Positions 23,911-32,822 of a stretch of DNA of 50,400 bases are shown one piece after another. The notes beneath the pieces are model-generated. The model was not told where the DNA came from, searched no databases, and worked only from the letters and a program-made list of their open reading frames with translations. Made by a program: the position numbers and the translations under genes. Positions within the stretch are counted from its first letter, which is position 1, and every line of letters begins with the position of its first letter. This DNA is from Defluviicoccus sp. bin129 (lineage in GTDB: Bacteria > Pseudomonadota > Alphaproteobacteria > MPNO01): assembly GCA_002239065.1 (NCBI GenBank), contig MPNO01000031.1, forward strand, positions 1 through 50,400, given 5' to 3'.

Positions 23911-25061
23911 CAATAGGACCTGGGCAGGCCGAGCACGTGCTCGGCGATGTAGGAGAGCACGAAGTTGTTGGAGATCGGCGCGATCCGGTAGAGCCGGGTC
24001 TCGCGGAACTTGCGCTCGACGTCGTACTCCTCGGCGAAGGCGTAGCCGCCATGGGTCTGCATGCACATGTCGGCCGCCTGCCAGGACGCCTCGGAGGCGA
24101 GGTACTTGGCAAGGTTGGCCTGCTCGCCGCAGGGCTCGCCCGCCTCGAACAGCGCGGCCGCCCTGCCGACCATCAGGTTCGCCGCCTCGGTCTTCGCGTA
24201 AGCCTCGGCGATCGGGAACTGGACGCCCTGGTTCTGGCCGATGGCGCGGTCGAATACGCGGCGCTCGCCGGCATACTCGGTGGCCTTGTCGATGAACCAG
24301 CGGGCGTCGCCGATGCACTCGGCGGCGATCAGGATGCGCTCGGCGTTCATCCCGTCGATGATGTAGCGGAACCCCTTCCCCTCCTCGCCGACCAGGCTGT
24401 CGGCGGGGATGCGCAGATTGTCGAAGAAGATCTCGGTCGTGGCGTGGTTGATCATCGTGCGGATCGGGCGGATGTCGAGCCCGTTGCCGCGCGCTTCCCG
24501 CATGTCGAGGAGGAACACCGAGAGCCCCTCGGTGCGCCGCTTCACCTCTTCCCGGGGCGTGGTGCGGGCGAGCAGCAGCATCAGGTCCGAATGCTCGGCC
24601 CGCGAGGTCCAGACCTTCTGCCCGTTGACGACATAGCCGCGATTGCCGTCGCGCACCGCCGTGGTCCGGAGGCTCAGCGTGTCGGTGCCGCTGGTCGGCT
24701 CGGTGACGCCGAAGGCCTGGAGGCGGAGCTCGCCGGCGGCGATCTTCGGCAGGTAGTCCTGCTTCTGGGCCTCGCTGCCGTGCCTGAGCACGGTGCCCAT
24801 GGTGTACATCTGGGCGTGGCAGGCGCCGCCATTGCCGCCGGATTTCTGGACCTCTTCCAGGATCGCCGCGGCGGCAGAGATGCCGAGCCCGCTGCCGCCG
24901 TATTCCTCGGGGATCAGCACCGAGAGATAGCCGTGCTCGGTCAGGTCCCTGACGAACGCCGTCGGGTAGGCGCGGTCGCGGTCGAGCTCGCGCCAGTACT
25001 CGCCCGGGTAGAGGGCGCACAGCCTGGCGACGGCGTCGCGGATTTCCCGGTGGTCGTCCAT
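23910..25061 (-). CDS. Acyl-CoA dehydrogenase
   Basis: An FAD enzyme introducing an alpha-beta double bond into an acyl-CoA. 383 residues. Signatures: FGVTEPTSGTDTLSLRTTA (substrate/FAD loop) and QTHGGYAFAEEYDVERKFRETR. The classical catalytic Glu (YEGT region) is absent: the end reads RLYRIAPISNNFVLSYIAEH. Glu241 in GMNAERILIAAE lies where isovaleryl- and long-chain enzymes carry their helix-G base, a plausible replacement. The ATG at 25061 is the first codon of the MaoC/CoA-transferase operon. The 178 bases to the divergent TAXI binding-protein gene must hold promoters for both directions. Confidence 0.9.
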   Translation of the reverse strand: MDDHREIRDAVARLCALYPGEYWRELDRDRAYPTAFVRDLTEHGYLSVLIPEEYGGSGLGISAAAAILEEVQKSGGNGGACHAQMYTMGTVLRHGSEAQKQDYLPKIAAGELRLQAFGVTEPTSGTDTLSLRTTAVRDGNRGYVVNGQKVWTSRAEHSDLMLLLARTTPREEVKRRTEGLSVFLLDMREARGNGLDIRPIRTMINHATTEIFFDNLRIPADSLVGEEGKGFRYIIDGMNAERILIAAECIGDARWFIDKATEYAGERRVFDRAIGQNQGVQFPIAEAYAKTEAANLMVGRAAALFEAGEPCGEQANLAKYLASEASWQAADMCMQTHGGYAFAEEYDVERKFRETRLYRIAPISNNFVLSYIAEHVLGLPRSY

Positions 25062-25239
25062 GCGTTCCCGAACTCTCCGACTTCGATCGCGCCCGTTTGT
25101 ACGCCGACAGACGGGCCGATCCAAGGCCCCCGCCACGGTCGGTGCGAGTGGACACCCGTTCGGCTTCGCGGCTACCGTGGGCCAAACGCGCGGAGAGCCG
25201 GCCGCCAGCCGGGAAACGTCGAAACAGGGAGAAATTTCC

Positions 25240-26244
25240 ATGCCAAGACTGTCGACCGCGATCATCGTGGCGGGCGTCGCCGCGCTGGCCATCGGCCCGG
25301 CGGGGGCGCAGAAAATCCTCAAATCCGAGACCGGCAATCCGGGCTCGACCGGTCACGCGCTGGTCGTGGTGGCGTCGAAGATCTACAAGCGGGATCTCGG
25401 CATCGACATCCAGATCAACGACAGCCAGACCCTGACCAAGTCGGCGTTGAAGCTGGGCCGGGGGCAGATCGACCTGATGGCGATGCCGACGGCGGTGTAC
25501 AAGTTCCTCGCCGCCGGCTCGCGCATGTACAAGAAGAAGCTCCACAAGGAGGCCATCGCGGCGGGCAGGAACGTCCGCGCGCTGTTCGGTTTCCAGGGCG
25601 TCGTGTTCCACCCCGTGACTTTCGACGTCGAGGGCATCAAGACGTGGAAGGACATCAAGGGCAAACGGGTCTTCGTCGGCCCGCCGGCGGGCGCGGCGTC
25701 GGTGACCGTGCAGACCATGATCAGGGCGCTCACCGGCTACGAACCCAACAAGGACTACAAGGCGATCAAGCTCAACTGGGGCTCGGGCCTGCAGGCGATG
25801 ATGGACGGCAAGCTCGACCTCTTCGTCCGCCCGGTCAATCCGGGCGCGGCGATGATCGAGCAGCTCGGCCTGTCGCGAAAGTTCCGCATCCTCGACTCCG
25901 ACACCAGCACCGAGGCCTGGCAGAAATGGCTCAAGGGCCCCGGACGCTTCACCGGCACGATCCCGGCCAACACCTATAGCGGCCAGGTCAACCGGGACCG
26001 GACGATCAGGGGCGGCGCGGCGACGTTCTACCTGGCGGTCCACAAGGACATGGCGGACGACCGGGCCTACGGGATGACCAGGCTGTTCTGGGACAATCTC
26101 GACGAGGTGCACAAGACATCGGTGATCCTCAAGCCGATCGCGATGGAGATGCCGTTCGTCGGCATGAACACCGCGCTGCATCCGGGCGCGGCCAGGTACT
26201 ACAAGGAAAAGGGCATCGCGATTCCGGCCAGGCTGATGCCCTAG
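25240..26244 (+). CDS. TAXI-family TRAP transporter solute-binding protein
   Basis: Periplasmic receptor of a TRAP secondary transporter. 334 residues with a cleavable signal peptide (residues 1-23, ending GPAGAQ), followed by TAXI-family features: an N-terminal ligand-binding segment SETGNPGSTGHALVVVASKIY, then QIDLMAMPTAVYKF and KGKRVFVGPPAGAASVTVQTMI. The ATG at 25240 has GGGAG eight bases upstream; a longer frame back to 25060 would destroy the signal peptide. The permease follows 53 bases downstream. TAXI systems take up dicarboxylates, amino acids and similar acids; the ligand here is unknown. Confidence 0.92.
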   Translation: MPRLSTAIIVAGVAALAIGPAGAQKILKSETGNPGSTGHALVVVASKIYKRDLGIDIQINDSQTLTKSALKLGRGQIDLMAMPTAVYKFLAAGSRMYKKKLHKEAIAAGRNVRALFGFQGVVFHPVTFDVEGIKTWKDIKGKRVFVGPPAGAASVTVQTMIRALTGYEPNKDYKAIKLNWGSGLQAMMDGKLDLFVRPVNPGAAMIEQLGLSRKFRILDSDTSTEAWQKWLKGPGRFTGTIPANTYSGQVNRDRTIRGGAATFYLAVHKDMADDRAYGMTRLFWDNLDEVHKTSVILKPIAMEMPFVGMNTALHPGAARYYKEKGIAIPARLMP

Positions 26245-26297
26245 GACCGTCGGCGTTTCCGCGATGAGGCGGGCCGGACCGAAGGGCCCATCCTGAC

Positions 26298-28265
26298 ATG
26301 CACGCCTTCGGCGCCCGGCCGCAAGACTCCGGTTCGCCCGCGGGCCGTGCGGCGACGGCCGCGGCGTTCCTCGTCGCCCTGTCCATGGCCCTGCTCGGCA
26401 TCGCCAACTCGTCGCCGAAATTCTGGTTCGTGCCGACGGTGGGGCCGTTCGATTCGGAATGGATCCGCCCGGTCGTGCTCGGCTGCTCGGTGTTCGTCGT
26501 GCTTGCGACCAGGGGGTTCGCGCGGCACTTCGCGGCACGCGATGCGGCGCGCGGACGGCTCGGCCTCCTGATCGATTGCGGGCTGCTCGCCGCCGCGTTC
26601 TGGTGTTTCTGGCGCTACTACGTGGACGTCTCGGAGATCGAGGAAGGGCTGTTCGATTTCGAGCTGATCCACCCGGTCGTGGCGCTGGTCGGCGCGGCGG
26701 TGTTCATCGTCATCTGCTGGCGGGTGTGGGGCGCCCCGCTCGCGGTCTGCGGCATCGTCGCGATCGTCTACTTCTTCTCCGGCGAGCATTGGCCCTGGAT
26801 CTTCAGGACCGCGCCGATCGTGTTCCTGGATACCGCCGAGGATCTCTGGTTCAACCTCAATGACGGCATTCTGGGCACCCTGATGGGGATCCTGATCTTC
26901 ACCGTGTTCCCCTTCGTCCTGCTCGGCACCATGCTGGAGCAGATGGGCGGCGGGCGTTCGCTGATCAAGCTGGCGTTCCACGCGACGCGGAATTTCCGCG
27001 GCGGGCCGGCCCATGCGGCGATCCTCGCATCCGGGCTGTTCGGCACCATGTCGGGCGGCGCGGTCACCAACGTGGTGGCGACCGGCGTGATCACGATCCC
27101 GATCATCAAGCAGCGCGGATTCAGCCCGGCCTTCGCCGGCGGGGTCGAGGCGACGGCCTCGAGCGCGGGACAGATCATGCCGCCGATCATGGGCGCCGCC
27201 GCGCTGGTGATGGCCGATTTCACCGGCCTCTCCTACCTGACGATCATCGTCGCCGCCCTGGTCCCGGCGCTCGCCTATTACGCGAGCCTGTTCACCAGCG
27301 TCGTCTTCGAGTCGCGCCGCCTGGGCGTGGAGGCGGTTCCCGACATGGCGGACGACTTCACCGTCACCGCCCAGGATTTCGTCAACCTGATCATGATCCT
27401 GGTCCCGGTGGCGGTGGTCATCCTGACCCTTCTGGCCGGGTACTCGCCGGCCGGCGCGGGCATGCTGGCGATGTACAGCGTGGTCGTGCTCAGCTTCCTC
27501 AACCCGGAGATCCGCCGCCACCCGTTCAAGATCGTCACCGCGCTGGTGCGCGGCGCCGAAACCCAGGCCTCCCTGCTGATGGCGATCGGCGTCGTCGGGA
27601 TCGTGGTCGCGGTCCTCGGCGCGACCGGCCTGCCCAACGACTTCGCCCAGCTGGTGGGCCAGGCGACCGGCACCCAGCTGTTCCTGACCCTGGCGATCGC
27701 GGCCTTCGCGGCGCTGATGCTGGGCATGGGCATGCCGACGCTGCCGGCCTATTTGACGATCATCCTGATCCTCGGGCCGTCGATGCAGAGCCTCGGCCTG
27801 TCGGTGCTGACCGCGCATCTCTTCGTGTTCTATTTCGGGGTCGCGTCGTCGATCACCCCGCCGGTCGCGGTCGCGGCCTACGCCGCGGCGTCGATCTCGG
27901 GCGGCGCGCCGCTGATCACCTCGGTCTACGCGATGCGCATCGGGCTGGTGAAATTCCTGGTGCCGTTCATCTTCGCCTTCTACCCGGTCATGCTGATCGT
28001 GCCCGAGAGCGGGGTGGCGTTCGACAGCCTGGCCTTCGCGTCGATCGTCTTCCGCATGCTGGTGGTGATCTACCTGGTGTCGAGCTCGGTCATCGCCTTC
28101 GACCGGAGACGCCTGCCGTGGTGGGAAATCCTGCTGCGCCTGTCGCTGGCGCTCGGCGTGCTGCTCCTCGACCCGGCGATCCATTGGCCGGCGACCGGCC
28201 TCGCATTCGCATATCTCGGCTGGCACCGTTTCAGGTTCGCGGCAAGATCGGGGGAGGCCGCCTGA
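26298..28265 (+). CDS. TRAP transporter permease, fused small and large subunits
   Basis: 655 residues with about 16-18 hydrophobic helices, the arrangement of the fused 4TM-12TM permeases that accompany TAXI receptors. The DctM-like domain begins near residue 180 and has the conserved GLFGTMSGGAVTNVVATG, GGVEATASSAGQIMPPIMG and LGMGMPTLPAYL loops (two inverted-topology transport motifs). Uses an ion gradient to import the ligand delivered by the receptor encoded just upstream. Confidence 0.93.
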   Translation: MHAFGARPQDSGSPAGRAATAAAFLVALSMALLGIANSSPKFWFVPTVGPFDSEWIRPVVLGCSVFVVLATRGFARHFAARDAARGRLGLLIDCGLLAAAFWCFWRYYVDVSEIEEGLFDFELIHPVVALVGAAVFIVICWRVWGAPLAVCGIVAIVYFFSGEHWPWIFRTAPIVFLDTAEDLWFNLNDGILGTLMGILIFTVFPFVLLGTMLEQMGGGRSLIKLAFHATRNFRGGPAHAAILASGLFGTMSGGAVTNVVATGVITIPIIKQRGFSPAFAGGVEATASSAGQIMPPIMGAAALVMADFTGLSYLTIIVAALVPALAYYASLFTSVVFESRRLGVEAVPDMADDFTVTAQDFVNLIMILVPVAVVILTLLAGYSPAGAGMLAMYSVVVLSFLNPEIRRHPFKIVTALVRGAETQASLLMAIGVVGIVVAVLGATGLPNDFAQLVGQATGTQLFLTLAIAAFAALMLGMGMPTLPAYLTIILILGPSMQSLGLSVLTAHLFVFYFGVASSITPPVAVAAYAAASISGGAPLITSVYAMRIGLVKFLVPFIFAFYPVMLIVPESGVAFDSLAFASIVFRMLVVIYLVSSSVIAFDRRRLPWWEILLRLSLALGVLLLDPAIHWPATGLAFAYLGWHRFRFAARSGEAA

Positions 28266-28293
28266 CGGTCTCCATCCGGGGCAGGCCGGCGGG

Positions 28294-28344
28294 TTGAGAA
28301 ACGGATATCCCATCCTATATGATATCGTGGAGCTGAATGATATC
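28294..28344 (+). promoter_or_regulatory. Promoter and triple GATATC operator of the toxin-antitoxin pair
   Basis: TTGAGA (28294..28299) and TATGAT (28318..28323) are 18 bases apart and match the sigma-70 boxes at 5 of 6 positions each. GATATC palindromes at 28304..28309, 28321..28326 and 28339..28344 are spaced 17-18 bases apart, overlapping the promoter. This suits autorepression by the MazE/AbrB-type antitoxin whose ATG is at 28357. Confidence 0.6.
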
Positions 28345-28356
28345 GGATACCGAACG

Positions 28357-28587
28357 ATGCGGGTGTCGAATTGGGGCAACAGCCTCGCCGTCCGGCTGCC
28401 GAAAGCGGTGGTCGACAGCCTCGGCCTGAAGTCCGGCGACCGGCTGGAAATCGTCTCCGCCACCGACGAACGGGTGGTGCTTGCGAAGGATCGGCGGCGG
28501 GCGCGGGCGGTCGAACGGATGCGCGCGCGCGCGTTGCCCCTGCCGGCGAGCTATGCGTTCGACCGCGATGACGCCAACGCCCGGTGA
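28357..28587 (+). CDS. AbrB/MazE/SpoVT-type antitoxin
   Basis: 76 residues. The N-terminal swapped-hairpin DNA-binding domain is clear: MRVSNWGNSLAVRLPKAVVDSLGLKSGDRLEIV, about residues 1-33. A charged arginine-rich tail follows that would wrap the toxin. The ATG at 28357 is chosen because the upstream ATG-like start at 28294 lies inside the promoter. The last codons overlap the toxin GTG by four bases (GTGA), the usual coupling of such pairs. Confidence 0.88.
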   Translation: MRVSNWGNSLAVRLPKAVVDSLGLKSGDRLEIVSATDERVVLAKDRRRARAVERMRARALPLPASYAFDRDDANAR

Positions 28588-29000
28588 CCGCCTTCCTGGA
28601 CACAAACCTGCTGATCTACGCGCAGTCCGCCGACCAGAAGGGCGAGATCGCGAGACAGGCGATCCTGGACGGCGGCACGATCAGCGTCCAGGTGATCAAC
28701 GAGTTCAGCGCCGTGCTCCGTCGCAAGTTCCGCCTTGAGTGGCGCGAGATTGCGGCCGCGGTGGCGGATGTGCGGGCCGCGCTCGATCCGGTCCGCCCGG
28801 TCGGTATCGACACCTGGACCGCGGCCGTCGCGCTCGCCCAACAGCACCGTTTCAGCTTCTACAACTCGCTGATCCTCGCATCCGCCCTCGATGCCGGTTG
28901 CGACACCCTGCTGACGGAGGATCTGCAAGCCGGCCGCCGCATCGAAGGCCTCGTGATCGTCAACCCGTTCGCAGCGCCCGCACCCCGCCCGTCCGCTTGA
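28584..29000 (+). CDS. PIN-domain (VapC-type) toxin, one catalytic Asp replaced
   Basis: 138-residue PIN-fold RNase, the toxin partner of the preceding antitoxin. Acidic residues visible: Asp6 (FLDTN), Glu40 (VINEF) and Asp113 (LLTEDL). The third canonical position, normally FYDSLI or YDALI, reads FYNSLI, giving Asn94. This may lower or abolish nuclease activity. GTG start overlaps the antitoxin stop. Confidence 0.88.
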   Translation: MTAFLDTNLLIYAQSADQKGEIARQAILDGGTISVQVINEFSAVLRRKFRLEWREIAAAVADVRAALDPVRPVGIDTWTAAVALAQQHRFSFYNSLILASALDAGCDTLLTEDLQAGRRIEGLVIVNPFAAPAPRPSA

Positions 29001-29030
29001 CAGCGCGGCGCGGCGCGGGGACCATCCGGC

Positions 29031-30203
29031 ATGGCAATCGTCAACCGCATCGCCGAGTTCCACGACGAGATGACGGCGTGGCGCCGCGACATCCACGCCC
29101 ATCCCGAGACCGCCTTCGAGGAACACCGCACCTCCGGCTTCGTCGCCGACCGGCTGGCCGAGTTCGGCATCGAGGTCGATCGCGGCCTTGCCGGGACCGG
29201 GGTGGTGGGCACGCTCGCAGGCGCCCGCGGCGAGGGGCCGTCGATCGGGCTTCGCGCCGACATGGACGCGCTCCATATCGAGGAGAAGAACGGCTTCGGG
29301 CACCGTTCGCAGGTGCCGGGGAAGATGCATGCCTGCGGCCATGACGGGCATACCTCGATGCTGCTCGGCGCGGCCAAGTACCTCGCCGAGACCCGCAACT
29401 TCGCGGGCACGGTGCGGTTCATCTTCCAGCCCGCCGAAGAGAACGAGGGCGGCGCCCGCGTCATGGTCGAAGAGGGGCTGTTCGAAAAATTCCCGATGGA
29501 GCAGGTCTTCGGCATGCACAACATGCCGCGCGTCGGCATCGGCGAGATGGCGGTCCGCGCGGGCCCGATGATGGCGGCGTTCGACATCTTCGAGATCCGC
29601 GTCGTCGGCCACGGCACCCATGCCGCCGCGCCCCATCTCGGCAGCGACGCGATCGTGGCGGCGGCCGAGATGGTGAGCGCGCTGCAGACCGTGGCCAGCC
29701 GCATCGTCGATGCGCAGGAATCGGTCGTCGTCACGGTCACCCAGATCCACGGCGGCGATACCTGGAACGTGATCCCGGAGGACGTGACGCTGCGCGGCAC
29801 GGTGCGCGCCTTCCTGCCGGAAATCCAGGACCTCGCCGAGGCCTCGCTCAGGCGCATCGTCGCCGGCATCGCGGCCGCCCACGGGCTCGAGGCCGCGGTC
29901 GACTACGAACGGCGCTACCCGCCGACCATCAACCACGCCGATGAATCCGAGCTCGCCGCCCGGGTCGCCGCCGAGGTGGTCGGCGGCGACAACGTCCATC
30001 GCGGCCTCCACCCCAAGATGGCGGCCGAGGATTTCTCCTTCATGCTCAACGAGAAGCCGGGCTGCTATGTGTGGCTCGGCAACGGGCCGGGCGAGGGCGG
30101 CTGCCTGCTGCACAACCCGCATTACGACTTCCGGGACGAGGCGCTGCCGATCGGCGCGAGCTACTGGGCCCGGCTGGTGGAAACCCGCCTCGCGCCGAAC
30201 TGA
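29031..30203 (+). CDS. M20-family amidohydrolase (hippurate hydrolase/aminoacylase type)
   Basis: Hydrolyses N-acyl amino acids or related amides with a di-metal centre. 390 residues. Metal ligands are visible: Cys102 and His104 (MHACGHDGH), Glu136/137 (QPAEENEGG), His163 (GMHNMP) and the C-terminal His in LLHNPHYDF. The dimerisation domain starts near residue 186 (VVGHGTHAAAPHLGSD). The start is an ATG at 29031, 30 bases after the toxin stop; it could share the upstream transcript. No signal peptide, so cytoplasmic. Possibly processes a compound imported by the TRAP system just upstream. Confidence 0.93.
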   Translation: MAIVNRIAEFHDEMTAWRRDIHAHPETAFEEHRTSGFVADRLAEFGIEVDRGLAGTGVVGTLAGARGEGPSIGLRADMDALHIEEKNGFGHRSQVPGKMHACGHDGHTSMLLGAAKYLAETRNFAGTVRFIFQPAEENEGGARVMVEEGLFEKFPMEQVFGMHNMPRVGIGEMAVRAGPMMAAFDIFEIRVVGHGTHAAAPHLGSDAIVAAAEMVSALQTVASRIVDAQESVVVTVTQIHGGDTWNVIPEDVTLRGTVRAFLPEIQDLAEASLRRIVAGIAAAHGLEAAVDYERRYPPTINHADESELAARVAAEVVGGDNVHRGLHPKMAAEDFSFMLNEKPGCYVWLGNGPGEGGCLLHNPHYDFRDEALPIGASYWARLVETRLAPN

Positions 30204-30313
30204 CCCGCCGGACCGCATGTCGGCCGTGGCCTCGCGGCGTTTGTCGTTTGCGGCAGTTGTGGCATTTGCGACACTGAGAGCCTATCTTGTGCCCCGACTA
30301 TGGAGACGCGGCG

Positions 30314-30769
30314 ATGGATAGCAGGATCGCGACGGGGAAGGAATGGGGCATTCCGAGCGACCGGGATGTGGCGCTGGCGGGCCGGGCGGTCCGGCGGCTG
30401 GCGGCATGGGTCGAGGGGACGGACCCGGTGCCCGCGCGTTTCGGCGCCGCCGCCGAGCCGGTGGATATCCCCACGCCGGCAATGCGCCTGCTGAGGGAGA
30501 TCTTGGATCAGATGGCGCACGGCAAGGGCGTCGCGCTGATGCCTTTGCACGCCGAGGTGACGACACGGCAGGCGGCGGACCTTCCGCAGGTGTCACGGAC
30601 GCATCTCGTGCAGTTGCTCGACGGCGGGCGGATTCCCTTCCGCAAGGTGGGCGCACACCGACGGGTTCGCGCCGAGGACATCCTCGCCTATCGCCGGGCG
30701 ACGGAATTCCGTCGCCGCGCGGCGCTCGACGAGCTGACGGCCCGCGATCAGGAGCTCGGCTTGCAGTAG
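30314..30769 (+). CDS. Excisionase-like HTH antitoxin/regulator
   Basis: 151 residues with a winged-helix excisionase-type DNA-binding domain near residues 84-125: VTTRQAADLPQVSRTHLVQL, then GRIPFRKVGAHRRVRAEDILAYR. Proteins of this build are commonly paired with PIN-domain proteins, as here (the next gene starts 3 bases after the stop). The ATG at 30314 is preferred; an in-frame ATG-like start at 30287 lies closer to a TATCTT box near 30283. Confidence 0.8.
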   Translation: MDSRIATGKEWGIPSDRDVALAGRAVRRLAAWVEGTDPVPARFGAAAEPVDIPTPAMRLLREILDQMAHGKGVALMPLHAEVTTRQAADLPQVSRTHLVQLLDGGRIPFRKVGAHRRVRAEDILAYRRATEFRRRAALDELTARDQELGLQ

Positions 30770-30772
30770 ACG

Positions 30773-31153
30773 ATGGCCGGCCCGACGGCGTTGCTCGACG
30801 CCAATGTCCTGTACCCGGCCGGTCTTCGGGACATCCTGCTTCGTCTGGCGGATCGGTATCTGTATAGCCCGCGATGGAGCGCCGACATCCATGCGGAATG
30901 GATGCGGAGCCTTCTCGCCGACTGGCCCGACCTTTCCGTCGCCGCGCTCGGCGCGCGATCACCTGGCAGCCCTCGAACGGGTCGGCCTGGTGCGGACGGT
31001 ATCCCTGCTGCGACCGCACTCAGACGCCATTTGAGGGCCGCATCGATGGCGGACGCACGGCCACGAACCCGCGGGGCTGGATCGCCGCGGGCGCTCCCGG
31101 TATGTTTGGATTCGGGCGAGCGACACGCCGCCAGCGCACAAACTTTCCGGTGA
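30773..31153 (+). pseudogene. Truncated PIN-domain toxin
   Basis: The first ~57 codons are a good PIN N-terminus: ALLDANVLYPAGLRDILLRL with Asp9, then SADIHAEWMRSLLADWPDL with Glu42. After that the frame reads low-quality Ser/Arg/Pro-rich sequence with none of the later acidic motifs, and no other frame recovers them. Frame +1 carries ARDHLAALERVGLVRT, unlike the PIN end. I read this as a toxin broken by deletion or recombination, leaving the HTH partner intact. Sequence from 30950 to 31220 otherwise shows nothing recognisable. Confidence 0.6.
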
Positions 31154-31235
31154 ATCAGAAGGTTGCGACGGACCGGACTCCCGATCGAATTTCGCTCTCG
31201 ACCGACGCGACCCCGCGCAACAGGTGACAGGGACC

Positions 31236-32822
31236 ATGGCGAAGACTGACGGCTTCGCGGGGGTGCAGATCCCCCGCTCTCCGGTTTACGGCACCAGGGG
31301 GATGGTGGTTTCCGGCCATTCGCTGGCCTCGCTCGCCGGGCTGCGCGTGCTTGAGCGCGGCGGCTCGATGGTCGATGCGATGATCGCCTGCTCGGCCGCG
31401 CTGTCGGTGGTGGTGCCGCACGCGACCTCGCTGGGCGGCGATGCCTTCATCCTCTACCACCGCGCCGGGGACGGGCGGACCCTGGGCATGAACGCCTCGG
31501 GCCACGCGCCCGCCGGCGCCTCGCTCGGGCTCTATGCCGACGGCATCCCGAAGCGCGGGGCTCTCGCCTTCAGCGTGCCGGGGATGATCCGGGGCTGGGA
31601 GCGGATGCACCAGCGCTACGGAAATCTGCCCTGGGCCGATTTGTTCGCCGATGCGGCGGCGCTCGCCGAGGCCCACCCGCTGTCCCGCGTGCTGGCCGGC
31701 GCGCTCAACCTGTTCCGCGAGGACGTCGAGGGCGATCCCGGCTGCCGCGAGATCTACTACCCGGACGGCAAACCCCTGCCGGCCGGCGCGCTCGTCCGCC
31801 AGCCGGCGCTCGCCCGCAGCGTCGGCCTGATCGCCGAGGGCGGGAGCGCCGCGTTCTACGAGGGCGGGATCGCGAAATCCATCGCCGCGTCCGCCCAGGC
31901 GCAGGGCGGGGTGGTGACGCCGGACGACTTCGCCGGCTACGAGCCGGAATGGGTCGAGCCGCTGGAATCGGGCTATCGCGGGCTCAGCGTCCGGGTGATG
32001 CCGCCCAACTCCTACGGCGTGCTGATGCTGATGCAGCTCAACGCGCTCGACGGGATCGACCCGGCGGAGCTCGGCGGCGACGAGGCGCGGCGTCTCGCCT
32101 GTCTGATGCGCGCCCAGCGCGCCGCCTTCGCCGCGGGGCGGCAATACATCGCCGATCCGCGCACCGACCCGGCGCCGGTCGACCGGCTGCTGAGCGACGA
32201 GACGACCCGGGCGCTGTGCGACGAGGTGCGGGGCGCCGCCGAGCCGGCGCCGGCCATGGCGCACCCCGCCGGCGGCACCTCCTGCATCGCCATCGCGGAC
32301 GGCGAGGGCAACGGCATCTCGGTGGTCCAGAGCGTGTTCCACGTCTTCGGCAGCGCCTTCCTCGACCCCGGCACCGGCATCCTGATGAACAACCGGATGA
32401 CCGGCTTCAGCATCGATGCCGACAGCGCCAACGCGCTTGCGCCGGGCAAGCGCCCGGCGCACACCCTCAACCCGGTGGCGGTGCTCGACGCCGGCCGGCT
32501 GCGCTACCTGATGACCACGCCGGGCGGGCCGAGCCAGACGCTGTCGCATGTCCAGATCCTCAACAACCTGGTCGACCGGGGCATGGAGCTGACGGCGGCG
32601 ATCGACGCGCCGCGCTGGTCGATCAACATGCAGGGCGAGACCCTGCTCGACGAGGCGTTCGACGGCGACGTCGCCGACCGGCTCGCCGGTGCCGGGTTCC
32701 CGGTCAAGCGGGCCGCGGGGGCGTCCTATTTCGGCTCCGCCAAGACCATCGAGGTGACCGGGGACGGCGTGCTGCTGGGCGCCGCCGACACCCGCCGCGA
32801 GGCCTACGCGGTCGGCGCCTGA
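31236..32822 (+). CDS. Gamma-glutamyltransferase family protein
   Basis: An Ntn-hydrolase that self-cleaves and removes or transfers gamma-glutamyl (or related acyl) groups. 528 residues. N-terminal family block MVVSGHSLASLAGLRVLERGG; catalytic Thr348 begins the small subunit in HPAGGTSCIAIADGEGN; later NNRMTGFS and MTTPGGPSQ match the oxyanion/glycine loop. No obvious signal peptide, unlike periplasmic GGT, so it may be cytoplasmic. The stop overlaps the next ATG by one base (TGATG): a three-gene operon with an amidohydrolase and a D-amino-acid PLP enzyme. Confidence 0.93.
   Translation: MAKTDGFAGVQIPRSPVYGTRGMVVSGHSLASLAGLRVLERGGSMVDAMIACSAALSVVVPHATSLGGDAFILYHRAGDGRTLGMNASGHAPAGASLGLYADGIPKRGALAFSVPGMIRGWERMHQRYGNLPWADLFADAAALAEAHPLSRVLAGALNLFREDVEGDPGCREIYYPDGKPLPAGALVRQPALARSVGLIAEGGSAAFYEGGIAKSIAASAQAQGGVVTPDDFAGYEPEWVEPLESGYRGLSVRVMPPNSYGVLMLMQLNALDGIDPAELGGDEARRLACLMRAQRAAFAAGRQYIADPRTDPAPVDRLLSDETTRALCDEVRGAAEPAPAMAHPAGGTSCIAIADGEGNGISVVQSVFHVFGSAFLDPGTGILMNNRMTGFSIDADSANALAPGKRPAHTLNPVAVLDAGRLRYLMTTPGGPSQTLSHVQILNNLVDRGMELTAAIDAPRWSINMQGETLLDEAFDGDVADRLAGAGFPVKRAAGASYFGSAKTIEVTGDGVLLGAADTRREAYAVGA

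Noticed and set aside
22774..26538. A 1254-residue minus-strand frame joining the CoA-transferase to sequence opposite the TAXI receptor
   Set aside because: Only the 378 residues from the ATG at 23910 show family motifs; the rest is Arg/Asp/His-rich shadow of plus- and minus-strand genes.
31949..32821. N-terminal extension of the family 3 amidohydrolase frame
   Set aside because: It overlaps the gamma-glutamyltransferase gene throughout; the ATG at 32822 gives the expected family N-terminus.
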